Shown: positions 25,404 through 35,793, counted from the first letter of the stretch. The stretch is 64,000 bases of DNA from Leminorella grimontii ATCC 33999 = DSM 5078 (GCF_000439085.1 NZ_AUUA01000008.1:124001-188000), one strand, 5' to 3'. Program-made: numbers and translations. The notes: generated by a model from the sequence alone, not told the origin.

Positions 25404-25478
25404 ATGAAAAGAAATCATGATTCTATTCGCCGCTTCACTTTGACTAATAATAAAAAAGCGCAGATTACGGATCCCTGA
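25404..25478 (+). CDS. Possible 24-codon small ORF or leader peptide before yhcC
   Basis: An ATG at 25404, 6 nt after a GAGGAAC stretch, opens a 24-residue frame (MKRNHDSIRRFTLTNNKKAQ..., then ITDP and TGA). The peptide is basic and has no hydrophobic segment. It lies downstream of an extended -10 element and about 110 bp before yhcC. It could be a leader peptide or chance. Nothing in the frame matches a peptide I know. Confidence 0.2.
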   Translation: MKRNHDSIRRFTLTNNKKAQITDP

Positions 25479-25586
25479 CGGTTTGATCTCTGTCGTGCCG
25501 TAGAAGGGGAATTATCGGTAGATTGTGGCTCTTTTAGCCAGACGATCTCTGGCATCAACGGCAACGAGAAAGCGCTCAGGTTAACT

Positions 25587-26489
25587 ATGCAACTTCACCA
25601 GTATGTCAACATGTTCGGCGCGGATTTACAGCGACGCTATGGTGAAAAAATACATAAGCTGACGCTGCACGGCGGCTTCAACTGCCCCAATCGGGACGGC
25701 ACGCTGGGAAGAGGGGGATGTACGTTTTGTAACGTCGCCTCTTTCTCTGATGAAGCCCAGCAGTATAAAAGCATTGCCGAACAGTTGGCGACGCAGGCTC
25801 AGAAGGTCAATCGCGCGAAACGCTATTTGGCCTATTTTCAGGCTTATACCAGCACCTATGCGGAGCTTTGCCTGCTGAGGGATATGTACCAACAGGCGCT
25901 GGCGCAGACCGACATCGTCGGCATCTGCGTGGGAACGAGGCCCGACTGCGTATCTGAGCCGGTGCTGGATCTGCTGGCGAGTTACTGTCGGCAGGGGTAC
26001 GAAGTTTGGCTTGAGCTGGGCTTACAGAGCGCCAGCGACAAAACGCTCAAGCGAATTAACCGCGGCCACGACTTTGCCTGCTATTGCGCGACGGCCAGAG
26101 CGGCGAGGCTGCGGGGAATAAAAGTATGCACTCACCTTATCGTTGGGCTGCCCGGCGAGAGAATGGCGGAAAGCCTGAGTACGTTGGAAAAAGTGACTGC
26201 GGAAGGAACCGACGGCATTAAGCTGCATCCCCTCCACGTCGTTACGGGGAGCATTATGGCGAAGGCTTGGAGCGCAGGGCGTTTGCAAGCGCTTACCCTT
26301 GAAGAGTACGTTGATATCGCCAGCGAGATGATAAGGCACACGCCTGTGGAAGTGGTCTATCATCGCATTTCGGCTACGGCGCGGCGTCCAACGCTCTTGG
26401 CGCCCCTGTGGTGTGAAAACCGCTGGCTGGCGATGAACGGCATTGAAGCCCGCCTGGCGCAGGCGGGTGGGCAGGGCTCAGCCTTGTGA
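25587..26489 (+). CDS. yhcC: YhcC-family radical SAM protein
   Basis: A 300-residue radical SAM protein of the TIGR01212/YhcC family. The iron-sulfur ligands are Cys33, Cys45 and Cys48 in NCPNRDGTLGRGGCTFCN, spaced wider than the classic CX3CX2C, as is normal for this family. Other marks are GTRPDCV, EVWLELGLQSA and HLIVGLPGE. The biochemical role is not established. It is divergent from gltB in E. coli and here too, which supports both the call and conserved synteny. It ends at 26489 with SALstop, a little shorter than E. coli YhcC. Confidence 0.92.
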   Translation: MQLHQYVNMFGADLQRRYGEKIHKLTLHGGFNCPNRDGTLGRGGCTFCNVASFSDEAQQYKSIAEQLATQAQKVNRAKRYLAYFQAYTSTYAELCLLRDMYQQALAQTDIVGICVGTRPDCVSEPVLDLLASYCRQGYEVWLELGLQSASDKTLKRINRGHDFACYCATARAARLRGIKVCTHLIVGLPGERMAESLSTLEKVTAEGTDGIKLHPLHVVTGSIMAKAWSAGRLQALTLEEYVDIASEMIRHTPVEVVYHRISATARRPTLLAPLWCENRWLAMNGIEARLAQAGGQGSAL

Positions 26490-26682
26490 TGGTTAAAAGC
26501 GCCTTTATAATGTGTGTTTCTCCGCTCGCCGCAGCGGTATTTTATTGTTTATACTCGTTATGTTTTTACCTGCGGGCGTTTCTCTTCTCGGCGCGCGAGT
26601 TATTTCGAATTATTTAGAGTATGTGCGTGAATTATCGCGCATTTTGTTGTAACTTCGACGCACTGTCATGTCGGGAGTCACC

Positions 26683-29025
26683 ATGAAGCAACTGAGAAAA
26701 CTGGCCCAGTACTACGTTAACGCTATGGTAAAGCTGGGGCTGGTGCGATTTTCTCTGCTGTTGGCCTCTATCCTTATCGTTCTTGCTTTTACGGTACAAA
26801 TCTCCGTTACCGCCGCGCTAAACGGCAACATCGAACGCATAGACGTTGTTCGTTCGATCTTTTTTGGCCTGCTGGTAACGCCCTGGGCGGTCTATTTTCT
26901 TTCCATCGTGGTGGAACAGCTTGAGGACTCCCGCCAGCGTTTGGCAAAGCTTGTCGAAACGCTGGAAGAGATGCGCACGCGCGACCTTGAACTTAACCAC
27001 AAGCTGCAGGACAACATTGAGCGCCTGAATCAGGAAATCCGTGAGCGTATTAAGGCGGAAGAGGCGAGAGAGAGCGCGATTGAAGAGCTGCAGATTGAGA
27101 TAGTCCAACGCCAGCAGGCGCAGACCGAATATGAACAGCAGTCCGTGTTCCTGCGCTCGTTTCTTGATTCGTCTCCCGACTTGGTTTATTACCGCGATGA
27201 GAACGGGCGATTCTCCGGCTGTAACCGGGCTATGGAACTGTTGACCGGGCGTAGCGAAAAGCAGCTTATTGGCCTGACGGCAAGCGATCTGTACCCCAAA
27301 GAGGTGGCGGAAAAGGTTGTCGAAACCGACGACAAAGTGTTTCGCCACAACGTGTCTCTGACCTATGAACAGTGGCTCGACTATCCTGACGGGCGCAAGG
27401 CCTGTTTTGAAGTGCGTAAAGTGCCCTTCTACGCGCTGGACGGCAAGCGCCACGGCCTGATGGGATTCGGGCGCGACATCACCGAACGCAAGCGCTATCA
27501 GGACGCGCTAGAGAAAGCGAGCCGCGATAAAACCACTTTCATTTCCACCATCAGCCACGAGCTTAGAACGCCGCTTAACGGCATCGTAGGCCTAAGCCGC
27601 ATTCTGCTGGATACCGAGCTTAATGATGAGCAGCTGAAGTATTTACGCACTATTTACGTCAGCGCCACCACGCTTGGCTATATTTTTAACGACGTCATCG
27701 AGCTCGACAAGATCGAACGGCGGAAGACGCAGCTGGACTTAGCGCCGCTCGATCTTTTCGCCTTCCTGTCAGATCTGGAAAACCTCTCCGGCCTGCTGGT
27801 TGAGCCAAAAGGGCTCAACTTTACGCTGGAATACAGTAAAGAGCTGCCAAACTTTATCATTACCGACGGCACTCGCCTGCGGCAGATTCTGTGGAACCTG
27901 ATCGGCAACGCGGTCAAGTTTACCAAAGAGGGAGGGATCTCCGTTCGCGTTCGCCGCGAGGGGGAAAGCCAATTCTGCTTTGAGGTCGAGGATACCGGCA
28001 TAGGCATACCGCAGGAAGAAACCGACAAAATCTTCGCGATGTACTATCAGGTGCCCAGCGAGCACGGTGGGCGACCCGCCACCGGCACGGGGATTGGTTT
28101 GGCGATTTCTCTGCGGCTGGCTCAGGCCATGGGCGGCGATATCTTTGTTAAGAGTGAAGTGGGCAAGGGCACGCAGTTTACCGTCTTTATTAAGGCGGAC
28201 GCGGTTTCCCAACTTGAAGAGCCGCTCCATAAGCCCGAAGCGCCGCCTCCTGAACTTAACGTTTTGCTGGTTGAAGACATTGAGCTCAACGTCATTGTCG
28301 CCCGTTCCGTACTGGAAAAGCTGGGCCATCACGTCGACGTCGCCATGACCGGCACGGAAGCGTTGGAAAAATTCAAACCCTACGTATACGATCTGGTGCT
28401 TTTAGACATCCAACTGCCGGATATGACCGGCTTTGATATTGCTCGCCAAGTCAGGGAAACCTACAGGACCGAAGAGATCCCGCCGCTGGTGGCGTTAACG
28501 GCAAACGTATTAAAGGATAAGCGTGAATACCTTAATGCGGGCATGGACGACGTGCTGAACAAACCGTTATCCGTTCCGGATTTGATGGTGGTGATTAATA
28601 AAATTGGCGATACTCATGCGAAGGCGTTACCGAACCTACAGGAGAAAAACGCGATGAAGTCTAACGAGGATATACTCGATTTAACCATGTTGGAGCAGTA
28701 TATCGAGCTGGTGGGACCCAAGTTGATTCTTGACGGCATCGCGATGTATGAACAGGTGATGCCGGGCTATCTGGCGGTTTTAGATTCCAATATGACGGCG
28801 CGGGATCAAAAGGGTATTACCGAAGAGGCGCATAAAATCAAAGGCGCCTCGGGTTCTATCGGATTAAAGCATCTGCAAACCGTCGCCCGTCAAATCCAAA
28901 CGCCGACGCTGCCCGCCTGGTGGGACAACGTAGAAGAGTGGATTGACGAGCTGAAGCTTGAGTGGCGCGAAGACGTACAGATCTTGCGTAGCTGGGTTGA
29001 TGAGCGGGTGAAAAAGCAGCCGTAA
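26683..29025 (+). CDS. arcB: Aerobic respiration control sensor kinase ArcB
   Basis: A tripartite hybrid kinase that phosphorylates ArcA under low oxygen. There are two TM helices (about 22-77), a coiled coil, a PAS domain (153-270), the H box with His292 in STISHELRTPLNG, a GHKL ATPase domain, a receiver with Asp575 in LVLLDIQLPDM, and an Hpt domain with His717 in EEAHKIKGASGS. The quinone-sensing cysteines of E. coli ArcB are at the same positions (Cys180, Cys241). The start at 26683 (MKQLRKL) follows GGGAG by 6 nt and fits the family; the ATG at 26668 adds five residues. The product is 780 residues. Confidence 0.97.
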   Translation: MKQLRKLAQYYVNAMVKLGLVRFSLLLASILIVLAFTVQISVTAALNGNIERIDVVRSIFFGLLVTPWAVYFLSIVVEQLEDSRQRLAKLVETLEEMRTRDLELNHKLQDNIERLNQEIRERIKAEEARESAIEELQIEIVQRQQAQTEYEQQSVFLRSFLDSSPDLVYYRDENGRFSGCNRAMELLTGRSEKQLIGLTASDLYPKEVAEKVVETDDKVFRHNVSLTYEQWLDYPDGRKACFEVRKVPFYALDGKRHGLMGFGRDITERKRYQDALEKASRDKTTFISTISHELRTPLNGIVGLSRILLDTELNDEQLKYLRTIYVSATTLGYIFNDVIELDKIERRKTQLDLAPLDLFAFLSDLENLSGLLVEPKGLNFTLEYSKELPNFIITDGTRLRQILWNLIGNAVKFTKEGGISVRVRREGESQFCFEVEDTGIGIPQEETDKIFAMYYQVPSEHGGRPATGTGIGLAISLRLAQAMGGDIFVKSEVGKGTQFTVFIKADAVSQLEEPLHKPEAPPPELNVLLVEDIELNVIVARSVLEKLGHHVDVAMTGTEALEKFKPYVYDLVLLDIQLPDMTGFDIARQVRETYRTEEIPPLVALTANVLKDKREYLNAGMDDVLNKPLSVPDLMVVINKIGDTHAKALPNLQEKNAMKSNEDILDLTMLEQYIELVGPKLILDGIAMYEQVMPGYLAVLDSNMTARDQKGITEEAHKIKGASGSIGLKHLQTVARQIQTPTLPAWWDNVEEWIDELKLEWREDVQILRSWVDERVKKQP

Positions 29026-29215
29026 TCGGCGAAGAAATCAAAGGTTCAGGCATTTGAATAGATATTGCGCGAGCCAAAGGTCCGCGTTATTAGCTGCGTG
29101 CGGCCTAAGCGGCGCGAACAATTAGGGGACACGCCCTTATTTGTTGGCGTAGAATAAACGTATATAAAGAGCGCAAACTCAAACAAGAAAAGACGTTTTT
29201 TAAGAGGAGTGACCG

Positions 29216-29869
29216 ATGAAACGTGTTGCCGTTGTACTCAGTGGGTGTGGCTTTCTGGACGGCGCGGAAATTCATGAGTCCGTATTGGCTCTGCTCGCAT
29301 TGGATCGCGCAGGCGCGCAGGTAACCTGCTTTGCTCCCGATCAGCCACAGGCTGACGTCGTTAACCACTTTACCGGCCAGCCTGCGTCTGAAAGCCGCAA
29401 CGTCTTAACCGAATCCGCACGCATCGCCAGAGGAAAGATCCAGCCGCTGTCGCAGGCCGACGCCTCTCTGTTTGACGCCCTGATCGTCCCCGGTGGCTTC
29501 GGTGCTGCAAAGAACCTGAGTAATTTTGCAAGCGCAGGGGCGGAATGCGTCATCAATCAGGATTTAGCTCGCCTGGTAAAGGCTATGCATCAGGCCGGCA
29601 AGCCGATGGGCTTTATCTGTATCGCCCCTGCGCTGCTGCCTAAGCTGCTCGGCGTTCCTGTACGCGTGACAATCGGTAACGATATCGACACGGCGGAGAT
29701 TATCGACGCCATGGGTGGGGAGCACATAACCTGCCCGGTTGACGATATCGTGGTCGATGAAGATCAAAAAGTCGTTACTACGCCTGCCTATATGCTGGCT
29801 CAAGGCATTGCCGAAGCTGCTCAGGGCATTGAAAAGCTGGTTTCTCGGGTGCTGGTGCTGAGCGAATGA
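29216..29869 (+). CDS. elbB: ElbB/GATase1-like DJ-1 superfamily protein
   Basis: A 217-residue single-domain protein of the DJ-1/PfpI superfamily. It has [17 protein letters not shown] at the N-terminus, the [15 protein letters not shown] loop and the nucleophile-elbow Cys135 in [13 protein letters not shown]. coli ElbB has been reported to have glyoxalase-like activity and was first linked to isoprenoid synthesis; its true role is unsettled. The ribosome-binding site is AAGAGGAGTG. Its stop overlaps the mtgA start by 4 bp, the same pair as in E. coli. Confidence 0.94.
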   Translation: MKRVAVVLSGCGFLDGAEIHESVLALLALDRAGAQVTCFAPDQPQADVVNHFTGQPASESRNVLTESARIARGKIQPLSQADASLFDALIVPGGFGAAKNLSNFASAGAECVINQDLARLVKAMHQAGKPMGFICIAPALLPKLLGVPVRVTIGNDIDTAEIIDAMGGEHITCPVDDIVVDEDQKVVTTPAYMLAQGIAEAAQGIEKLVSRVLVLSE

Positions 29870-30588
29870 AAAAATTTGCCCTTTCACGAGTGACGGGGCG
29901 CCTCTTCTTTTGGATAAAACGGTGCATTGTCGCCGTTTTATTACTGTGGTGCGCCGGCATTGCGCTTTTCGCCTTTCTGCCGGTGCCCTTCTCCGCCGTG
30001 ATGTTGGAAAAGCAGCTGGGCGCCTGGCTAACCGGCAATTTTTCCTATGTAGCCCATCAGACCTGGGTATCGATGGATGAGATCTCTCCCCACATGGCGC
30101 TGGCGGTCATGGCATCGGAAGATCAAAAGTTTCCCAGCCACTGGGGATTTGACCTCAACGCCATCGAATCCGCGATGAGCCATAATGAACGCAAGCCGCA
30201 GCGGGTCAGGGGAGCGTCAACCATTTCCCAGCAAACGGCGAAAAACCTCTTTTTATGGAACGGCAGAAGCTGGGTGAGAAAAGGGCTGGAGGCCGGCCTG
30301 ACCGTTGGCCTGGAGGTTGCCTGGACTAAACGTCGTATTCTAACGGTTTATCTCAACGTGGCAGAGTTTGGCGAGGGCGTATTTGGCGTAGAGGAAGCCG
30401 CTCAGCGCTACTTCAAAAAGCCCGCCAGCAGGCTTACGCCGACGGAAGCCGCTCGCCTTGCCGCCGTGCTGCCAAACCCTATCCGATTCAAGGCCAATAA
30501 GCCGTCGTCCTACGTTATTGCGCGGCAAAACTGGATACTGAGGCAGATGAACCTGATGGGGGGAACGCGCGTCGTTGACGGTCTCTAA
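29866..30588 (+). CDS. mtgA: Monofunctional peptidoglycan glycosyltransferase MtgA
   Basis: This protein polymerises glycan strands from lipid II at the division site. It has 240 residues: a short cytoplasmic tail, one TM helix (about 15-40) and a GT51 domain. The catalytic glutamate is Glu85 in [15 protein letters not shown], and the [17 protein letters not shown] and [20 protein letters not shown] motifs follow. Its ATG overlaps the elbB stop (ATGA). Confidence 0.96.
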   Translation: MKKFALSRVTGRLFFWIKRCIVAVLLLWCAGIALFAFLPVPFSAVMLEKQLGAWLTGNFSYVAHQTWVSMDEISPHMALAVMASEDQKFPSHWGFDLNAIESAMSHNERKPQRVRGASTISQQTAKNLFLWNGRSWVRKGLEAGLTVGLEVAWTKRRILTVYLNVAEFGEGVFGVEEAAQRYFKKPASRLTPTEAARLAAVLPNPIRFKANKPSSYVIARQNWILRQMNLMGGTRVVDGL

Positions 30589-30630
30589 AAGGACTGGCTG
30601 GCGTGTTAAAGGCGTTGAGACAGATAAAAG

Positions 30631-30660
30631 AAACGCTCGCATTGAAAAGTGCGGGCGTTT
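30631..30660 (+). terminator. Hairpin after mtgA, first copy of a duplicated terminator
   Basis: AAACGCTCGCA at 30631-30641 and TGCGGGCGTTT at 30650-30660 form an 11-bp stem with one G-T pair and the loop TTGAAAAG. Only GAGAG follows the TTT, so it should be a weaker terminator than its near-identical partner at 30895. Confidence 0.6.
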
Positions 30661-30894
30661 GAGAGTGTTAACAAAGGTCTTGAATAAAACTTACGGAGTT
30701 AAACGGCGGGAGAGGGTGCCGTGGGGGTCGACTTGGCGTAAGCCAACGAAGTGCCCGTAGGCAGCCTAGGCCCGTCGCACTCTCAAAGATAATACAGGCG
30801 CCCTCCCGGCCGAGCACGATAGTGATATAGGTAGATCGTATTTACGGCCGGAATATCCTCTGAAGATTATTTAAGGGGGTTTGTCATTAATTTG
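30661..30894 (+). ncRNA. Candidate structured RNA or intergenic repeat between mtgA and dolP
   Basis: This 234-bp non-coding segment lies between two hairpins that are 29/30 identical. It contains a perfect TTGGC-GTAA-GCCAA tetraloop hairpin (30733-30746). Longer complementary blocks also occur: GAGAGGGTGC near 30710 with GCACTCTC near 30777, and GGTGCC near 30715 with GGCGCCCTCCC at 30798-30808. The plus strand ends in a good terminator, as a small RNA gene would. No RNA family was recognised and no clear promoter was placed. A palindromic intergenic repeat inserted next to a terminator is the main alternative. Confidence 0.3.
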
Positions 30895-30927
30895 AAACGC
30901 CCGCATTGAAAAGTGCGGGCGTTTTTT
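30895..30927. terminator. Second copy of the duplicated terminator, before dolP end
   Basis: AAACGCCCGCA at 30895-30905 and TGCGGGCGTTT at 30914-30924 form a perfect 11-bp stem with loop TTGAAAAG, followed by TTT. It is strong on the plus strand and lies 22 bp beyond the dolP stop on the minus strand, where it may also end the dolP transcript. Confidence 0.8.
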
Positions 30928-30949
30928 GCTTTCAGCGAACTGCGCAAGA

Positions 30950-31528
30950 TTATTTCAAGTAGTGGAATACGGTCACAACCTGCTTGACGCCGCTGACCTG
31001 GCTTGCGATTTTAGCGGCTTCCTGGCCCTGAGCTTCTGTCACCAGTCCGAGCAGGAAGACTTCGCCGTTTTCAGTGACGACCTTAACGTTGCTGGATTTC
31101 ACCTTATCGCTGGTCAATAGCTGCGAACGCACCTTGGTGGTTATCCAGCTGTCGCTTGAAATTGTGCCGAGCTCTACCGGCTTACCCTCGCGAATGGCGC
31201 TGTAGACTTCCTGTACGCCGTCAACGCCCAGAGCGATGTTCTTAGCGCGCTCAGACAGCTCGGGGCGCGGGGACTGACCGGTAAGCAGCACGTTGCCCTG
31301 ATAGGCTGTGGTAGTGACTCGAGCGTCCTGCTTGATTTCCTGATCCTTGGCGATGGCGCTGCTGACGCGAGCCTCCAGCGTAACGTCGTCTACCTGCGTT
31401 CCCATGGTGCGTGGGTCGGTCGCCGTTTTGGTCGCGACGGCGGCGCCGCCGGCGACAACGGCAACGCATCCGTTTAACACTACGGTACTAAGTAAAACGG
31501 CGAGTACGGTCAATTTATGGATTTTCAT
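30950..31528 (-). CDS. dolP: DolP (YraP), outer-membrane lipoprotein with two BON domains
   Basis: A 192-residue lipoprotein with the lipobox VVLNGC (Cys21) and two BON domains (about 47-113 and 125-192) with the repeated pattern of amphipathic helix and strands. DolP acts at the inner face of the outer membrane, supporting envelope integrity and division-linked amidase control. The start is the ATG at 31528 (MKIHKLTVLAVLL) with GGAGCG upstream; a longer frame to 31576 would run into diaA. It lies 13 bp after diaA, as in E. coli. Confidence 0.95.
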   Translation of the reverse strand: MKIHKLTVLAVLLSTVVLNGCVAVVAGGAAVATKTATDPRTMGTQVDDVTLEARVSSAIAKDQEIKQDARVTTTAYQGNVLLTGQSPRPELSERAKNIALGVDGVQEVYSAIREGKPVELGTISSDSWITTKVRSQLLTSDKVKSSNVKVVTENGEVFLLGLVTEAQGQEAAKIASQVSGVKQVVTVFHYLK

Positions 31529-31541
31529 GCAAAGCGCTCCT

Positions 31542-32132
31542 TCAGTCGTCCTGGTGAGGGAATAAAGTGTCATCAATGAGATCGCAAAGGCAGTTTACCA
31601 TAAGCAAGTGCATCTCCTGTATTCTGGCCGCCCGATGGGACGGGATCCGTATTTCGACGTCTTCCTGACCGAGAAGCCCGGCCAGTTCGCCGCCGTCGGA
31701 GCCCGTCAGCGCAACGATGGTCATGTATCGGGTGACCGCCGCTTCAACGGCCTTAATGACGTCGCGGCAGTTGCCGCGGCTCGTGATGGCCAGCAAAATG
31801 TCGCCGGCTTGCCCTAACGCGCGCACCTGCTTGGCGTAGCCTTCATCTTTGACGCCATCGTTACCGATGGCCGTCAGCGTCACGCTGTCCGCGCTTAGCG
31901 CAATAGCCGGCAGGCTGGGGCGCTCGGTTTCAAAGCGGTTAATCAGGTTGGCGGCAAAGATCTGCGCGTTAGCCGCCGAAGCGCCATTGCCGCAGGTCAG
32001 TACTTTGTTGCCGTTAAGCAGCGACTGGACTATCGTCATGGCCGCTCGCGAAATGGCGTCAGGCAGGGCTTCCGCCGCTGCGATTTGAGTTTGGATGCTT
32101 TCGGTAAAACAGCCTTTAATTCTTTCCAACAT
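31542..32132 (-). CDS. diaA: DnaA initiator-associating protein DiaA
   Basis: A 196-residue SIS-domain protein that promotes DnaA assembly at oriC. It has [36 protein letters not shown] and the C-terminal [14 protein letters not shown]. The start at 32132 ([14 protein letters not shown]) aligns with E. coli DiaA at the same length; the frame open to 32201 overlaps yraN without family support. It belongs to the lpoA-yraN-diaA-dolP operon. Confidence 0.96.
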   Translation of the reverse strand: MLERIKGCFTESIQTQIAAAEALPDAISRAAMTIVQSLLNGNKVLTCGNGASAANAQIFAANLINRFETERPSLPAIALSADSVTLTAIGNDGVKDEGYAKQVRALGQAGDILLAITSRGNCRDVIKAVEAAVTRYMTIVALTGSDGGELAGLLGQEDVEIRIPSHRAARIQEMHLLMVNCLCDLIDDTLFPHQDD

Positions 32133-32172
32133 AGTATCTTTTTGCTTTTTAAGGCCCGTAGAGGTTCTTGTA

Positions 32173-32583
32173 CTAGGCGTCGCCGTTGGCGTCAAACGCA
32201 TTGGTCAGCCATTGTAACTGATTCCCGGTGATGGCTAAAACATCGAATCGACAGTCCGCCGTTTCTATAGATAACGAACGCCCGTGAAGCCAGCGTGAAG
32301 CCGCGTACAGCAAGCGCCTGCGCTTGCGCAGGTCGATGGATTCCAACGCATGCCCATAGCGTGCGTGGCGGCGGTAGCGTACTTCAACAAATACCCAGGT
32401 ACCGCCGTCTTGCATAATGAGGTCAAGCTCGCCGCCACGGTACTTTACGTTGGCGGCGATAAAGCGAAGGCCTGAGCGCTCCAGATGGCGGCGCGCCAGG
32501 CCTTCAAAGCGCGTTCCTACGCCATAGTGAGTTATTTCGCCGACTTCACCGGCGTTAGCTGACCCATTCGGTACTGAATCCAT
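32173..32583 (-). CDS. yraN: YraN, UPF0102 endonuclease-like protein
   Basis: A 136-residue UPF0102 protein with a restriction-endonuclease-like core: RGGELDLIM, then VFVEVRYRR, the usual D-ExK-like arrangement. Its cellular role is unknown; genomic neighbours in many bacteria suggest a link to DNA uptake or repair. The start at 32583 overlaps the end of lpoA by 52 bp, which is typical for this pair, and gives an N-terminus of normal family length. Confidence 0.93.
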   Translation of the reverse strand: MDSVPNGSANAGEVGEITHYGVGTRFEGLARRHLERSGLRFIAANVKYRGGELDLIMQDGGTWVFVEVRYRRHARYGHALESIDLRKRRRLLYAASRWLHGRSLSIETADCRFDVLAITGNQLQWLTNAFDANGDA

Positions 32584-34316
32584 GATAGTTTACGGTGCAC
32601 CACGCAGTTATCGTCAGCGGAAAGTATGCCCGTTGCGCCACTCAGTTGATAGTCGGGCATCTGACGAATCTCTGCGAAATGGCTCGCAAGTTCCCAAGCA
32701 TCTGCACCCAAAGCGTAGAGTCGATACTGGGAGAAGTCGCTGCCGTACTTTTCACCGCCCTTTTGCGCCAGATCCGGCGACAGGCCGACTAGCAGCGGAA
32801 TTTCGCTAAACTGTAGGCCTTCCATCTCAAAGCGGAAGTCTGGGCCTGCGCCTGCCTGATAGCTGCGCGAGCTGGCGTACAGCGTTGCGGACTTGGACGC
32901 CTTGGAGATGTCGAGCATCGGCTTGATGAGCGAAATTTCCGCCGCCGTGGAGACGATATAAATCGCATCTACGGAGGCGCTCGGCGCACTGGCCGCGCCG
33001 GACGCCAGCGAGACGGGTTGACCGTTGGCCGCCATGCCGCCGCCCTGGCTGATAGCCGCCTTCAGGTCGCCGAGGCTGCCGTAAAACTGAACGCGCGCCG
33101 TGTTGCCGGTTTGAATTTTCCACTGTTCGGCAAAGGCCTTGGATACGCGTTCGCCAAAGTTGCCGCGAGAGATGATGATAAGCGGTGACTTCTTACCTTC
33201 GGCATAAATATGGCGGGCGGCGTCGGCAGCTTCATCTTCCGGGGAAAGCGTTAAGTAGCAAACGTTAGGCCGATCGACGATGTTTTCCGGCTGATTGAGC
33301 GCCAGTACGCCCAGCGTCGTGCCGGACTCGATGACTTCTTCAACGTTCTTTTTCAGCAGCGGACCGACGATCATCGTCGCGCCGTCCTGCTCTGCCTGGG
33401 TCAGAATGTCGGCCAGCGGCTTACTGCCGGTATCGTATACCTTCACCTGCGCGGAGGTTTTGCTCAAAGATTTGGCGGTGTTGAAACCGTCTTGAACAAT
33501 CGGGCCAAACTTTCCGCCCGAGCCGCTTAGCGGCAGCAGCAGTGCGATATTCGAACCGGAGAATTTCTGCATTTCCAGTGAACGCATCAGCGAAGTCGGC
33601 GGCATTTTCGCAGCCGGGTGGCTAGCGTAGCGGGTCTGCCAGTCTTTAATGGAAGACTGCAGCATGTCGAGGTTTCTTCTGTTGTTTTGATAGGTCTGCA
33701 GGAGATCCAGCCAGCCGCGCAGCGTTTCTTCGTTGGCGTCAATAACCAGCGACTCCATCATTTTGGGCGTAATGCGCGTTGCGGTATCCCAGGTTTGGTC
33801 AATGACGCTCTGACGCTCCTGTTCCGTAACGCGAGGCTCAAGGTTGATGTAGGCGCGCAGCTGAGCCATGGTGTCACGGCCCTTGTAGACTTGAGTTTCA
33901 AGGCGGAAGTAGCGCGTTTTTTGCGATTCGGACAGCGTGGCCAGGTTGACGTTCTTCAGCCCCTGAATCATTTCCTTGCTTTTTTTCTGCGCTGCGGCAA
34001 GCTCTGCGCTCAACAGATACCGTTCCTGCTGCTGAGCGTCGGTCAAGGTTTTTGGCAATTGTTGTAACATTGCGGACGCTTGTTTGGTATCGTTCTCGCC
34101 AATAAGCGCGCGAATTGCCATCAGCTGCCAGTTTACCTGCGCCTCGCCGCTGCTGCCCGCTGCTTTCTCAAGGTAATAAGCGGCGTTCTGCGTCAGATCG
34201 CCTTGAAACGTATTGGTGGGAGAAGTGATTTGGCATCCTGCCAAAAACAGCGTTGTAGCCAGCACCATCGGCAGCGCGAACGCGGCTTTGGTACGTAATG
34301 AAGTCAATAAACGCAT
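32532..34316 (-). CDS. lpoA: LpoA, outer-membrane activator of PBP1A
   Basis: A 594-residue lipoprotein with the lipobox LFLAGC (Cys28). The N-terminal TPR-like helical domain (about 35-240) is followed by a periplasmic-binding-like domain ([20 protein letters not shown] onward). It spans the periplasm to stimulate the peptidoglycan polymerase PBP1A. E. coli LpoA has 678 residues; this one is shorter mainly because the low-complexity linker between and within the domains is reduced. It is divergent from rsmI. Confidence 0.95.
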   Translation of the reverse strand: MRLLTSLRTKAAFALPMVLATTLFLAGCQITSPTNTFQGDLTQNAAYYLEKAAGSSGEAQVNWQLMAIRALIGENDTKQASAMLQQLPKTLTDAQQQERYLLSAELAAAQKKSKEMIQGLKNVNLATLSESQKTRYFRLETQVYKGRDTMAQLRAYINLEPRVTEQERQSVIDQTWDTATRITPKMMESLVIDANEETLRGWLDLLQTYQNNRRNLDMLQSSIKDWQTRYASHPAAKMPPTSLMRSLEMQKFSGSNIALLLPLSGSGGKFGPIVQDGFNTAKSLSKTSAQVKVYDTGSKPLADILTQAEQDGATMIVGPLLKKNVEEVIESGTTLGVLALNQPENIVDRPNVCYLTLSPEDEAADAARHIYAEGKKSPLIIISRGNFGERVSKAFAEQWKIQTGNTARVQFYGSLGDLKAAISQGGGMAANGQPVSLASGAASAPSASVDAIYIVSTAAEISLIKPMLDISKASKSATLYASSRSYQAGAGPDFRFEMEGLQFSEIPLLVGLSPDLAQKGGEKYGSDFSQYRLYALGADAWELASHFAEIRQMPDYQLSGATGILSADDNCVVHRKLSWIQYRMGQLTPVKSAK

Positions 34317-34379
34317 GCTGTATCCAGTTTTTGTTTAGATTATTAATAGTAACGTCAACGCGATCAATCGGATGAAACA

Positions 34380-35249
34380 ATGAGCACACACAACCAGACT
34401 GCTATCCTGCCGTCGACACTTTATGTCGTTCCTACGCCCATTGGCAATCTTGGCGACATCACGCAGAGGGCGCTGGACGTATTGAACCACGTAAACCTTA
34501 TTGCTGCGGAAGACACTCGCCATACGGGCCTGCTGTTGCAGCATTTTGCCATTAACGCGCAGCTTTTTGCACTTCACGATCATAACGAGCAGGCCAAAGC
34601 CGATATTCTAATCGCAAAATTGCAAGATGGACACAGTATAGCGCTTGTTTCTGACGCAGGAACGCCGCTAATCAACGATCCGGGTTATCATTTAGTGCGG
34701 CGCTGCCGCGAGGCGGGAATACGGGTTATCCCTTTACCGGGCGCCTGTGCGGCGATAACCGCGCTGTCCGCCGCCGGGCTGCCGTCAGACAGATTCTGCT
34801 ATGAGGGCTTTTTGCCGGCGAAAACCAAAGCGCGGTGCGACACGCTGCGCGAGCTGGAACAAGAGCCGCGCACGATGATTTTTTATGAATCCACGCATCG
34901 CCTGCTCGACAGCCTGCGGGACATGGTCGAGGTTTGGGGGGCGGCCCGGTACGTCGTTTTGGCGCGCGAGCTGACCAAAACCTGGGAAACCATCTACGGC
35001 GCCCCGGTGGGGGAACTTCTTGCATGGATAGAAGAGGATGAGGTTCGGCGCAAGGGGGAAATGGTGCTCATCGTTGAAGGATATAAGAGCGATGACGATG
35101 ACGCTTTACCGCCGGAGGCCCTGCGCACTTTGGCGCTGCTGCAAAAGGAGCTGCCGTTGAAAAAGGCAGCGGCGCTGGCGGCGGAAATCCACGGCGTGAA
35201 GAAAAACGCGCTGTATCGCTATGCGCTGGAGTGTCAGGAAGAGGAATAA
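34380..35249 (+). CDS. rsmI: 16S rRNA 2'-O-ribose C1402 methyltransferase RsmI
   Basis: A 289-residue tetrapyrrole-methylase-fold SAM enzyme that methylates the ribose of C1402 in the decoding centre. Marks are [46 protein letters not shown] and the RELTKTWE stretch. It lies divergent from lpoA and directly upstream of rnpB. Length and motifs are normal. Confidence 0.97.
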   Translation: MSTHNQTAILPSTLYVVPTPIGNLGDITQRALDVLNHVNLIAAEDTRHTGLLLQHFAINAQLFALHDHNEQAKADILIAKLQDGHSIALVSDAGTPLINDPGYHLVRRCREAGIRVIPLPGACAAITALSAAGLPSDRFCYEGFLPAKTKARCDTLRELEQEPRTMIFYESTHRLLDSLRDMVEVWGAARYVVLARELTKTWETIYGAPVGELLAWIEEDEVRRKGEMVLIVEGYKSDDDDALPPEALRTLALLQKELPLKKAAALAAEIHGVKKNALYRYALECQEEE

Positions 35250-35275
35250 AGAACGCATCGTAGCGCCTTTCTCCG

Positions 35276-35305
35276 CTGGCATATCGCGCCTTGCCCATGT
35301 ATACT
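35276..35305 (+). promoter_or_regulatory. rnpB promoter
   Basis: TATACT at 35300-35305 lies 7 nt before the start of the RNase P RNA at 35313. CTGGCA at 35276-35281, 18 nt further upstream, is a plausible -35 (four of six matches to TTGACA). Confidence 0.7.
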
Positions 35306-35312
35306 CCGCGCC

Positions 35313-35692
<380 letters not shown>

Positions 35693-35728
35693 CTTTTTTC
35701 GTTTAATAGCGCAGGTATTCCTTCTCTA

Positions 35729-35765
35729 CTCAATTTCGCCCAAGGGCGCATTGAGCGCTGGTTTT
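35729..35765 (+). terminator. Possible rnpB terminator
   Basis: CTCAAT-TT-CGCCC (35729-35741) and GGGCG-C-ATTGAG (35744-35755) form an imperfect hairpin about 40 bp past the mature RNA, followed by CGCTGGTTTT. The T run is short and displaced. Confidence 0.45.
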
Positions 35766-35793
35766 GGACGGTTTTTAGCGGACAGGGAAAATA

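Larger units (their letters stand above)
25032..25586. promoter_or_regulatory. gltB/yhcC divergent intergenic region, upstream half
   Basis: A long non-coding stretch, AT-rich over 25100-25440, between the divergent gltB and yhcC genes. In E. coli the gltB upstream region is a large Lrp/IHF-bound control region, so its length here is not surprising. It contains a run of eight G residues at 25157-25164, an extended -10 promoter and a small open frame, listed separately. Confidence 0.55.

Noticed and set aside
30661-30894. Riboswitch or tmRNA/6S-type RNA
   Set aside because: The segment was checked against remembered consensus features of cobalamin riboswitches, tmRNA and 6S RNA; none fits. 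It is kept only as an unclassified structured candidate.
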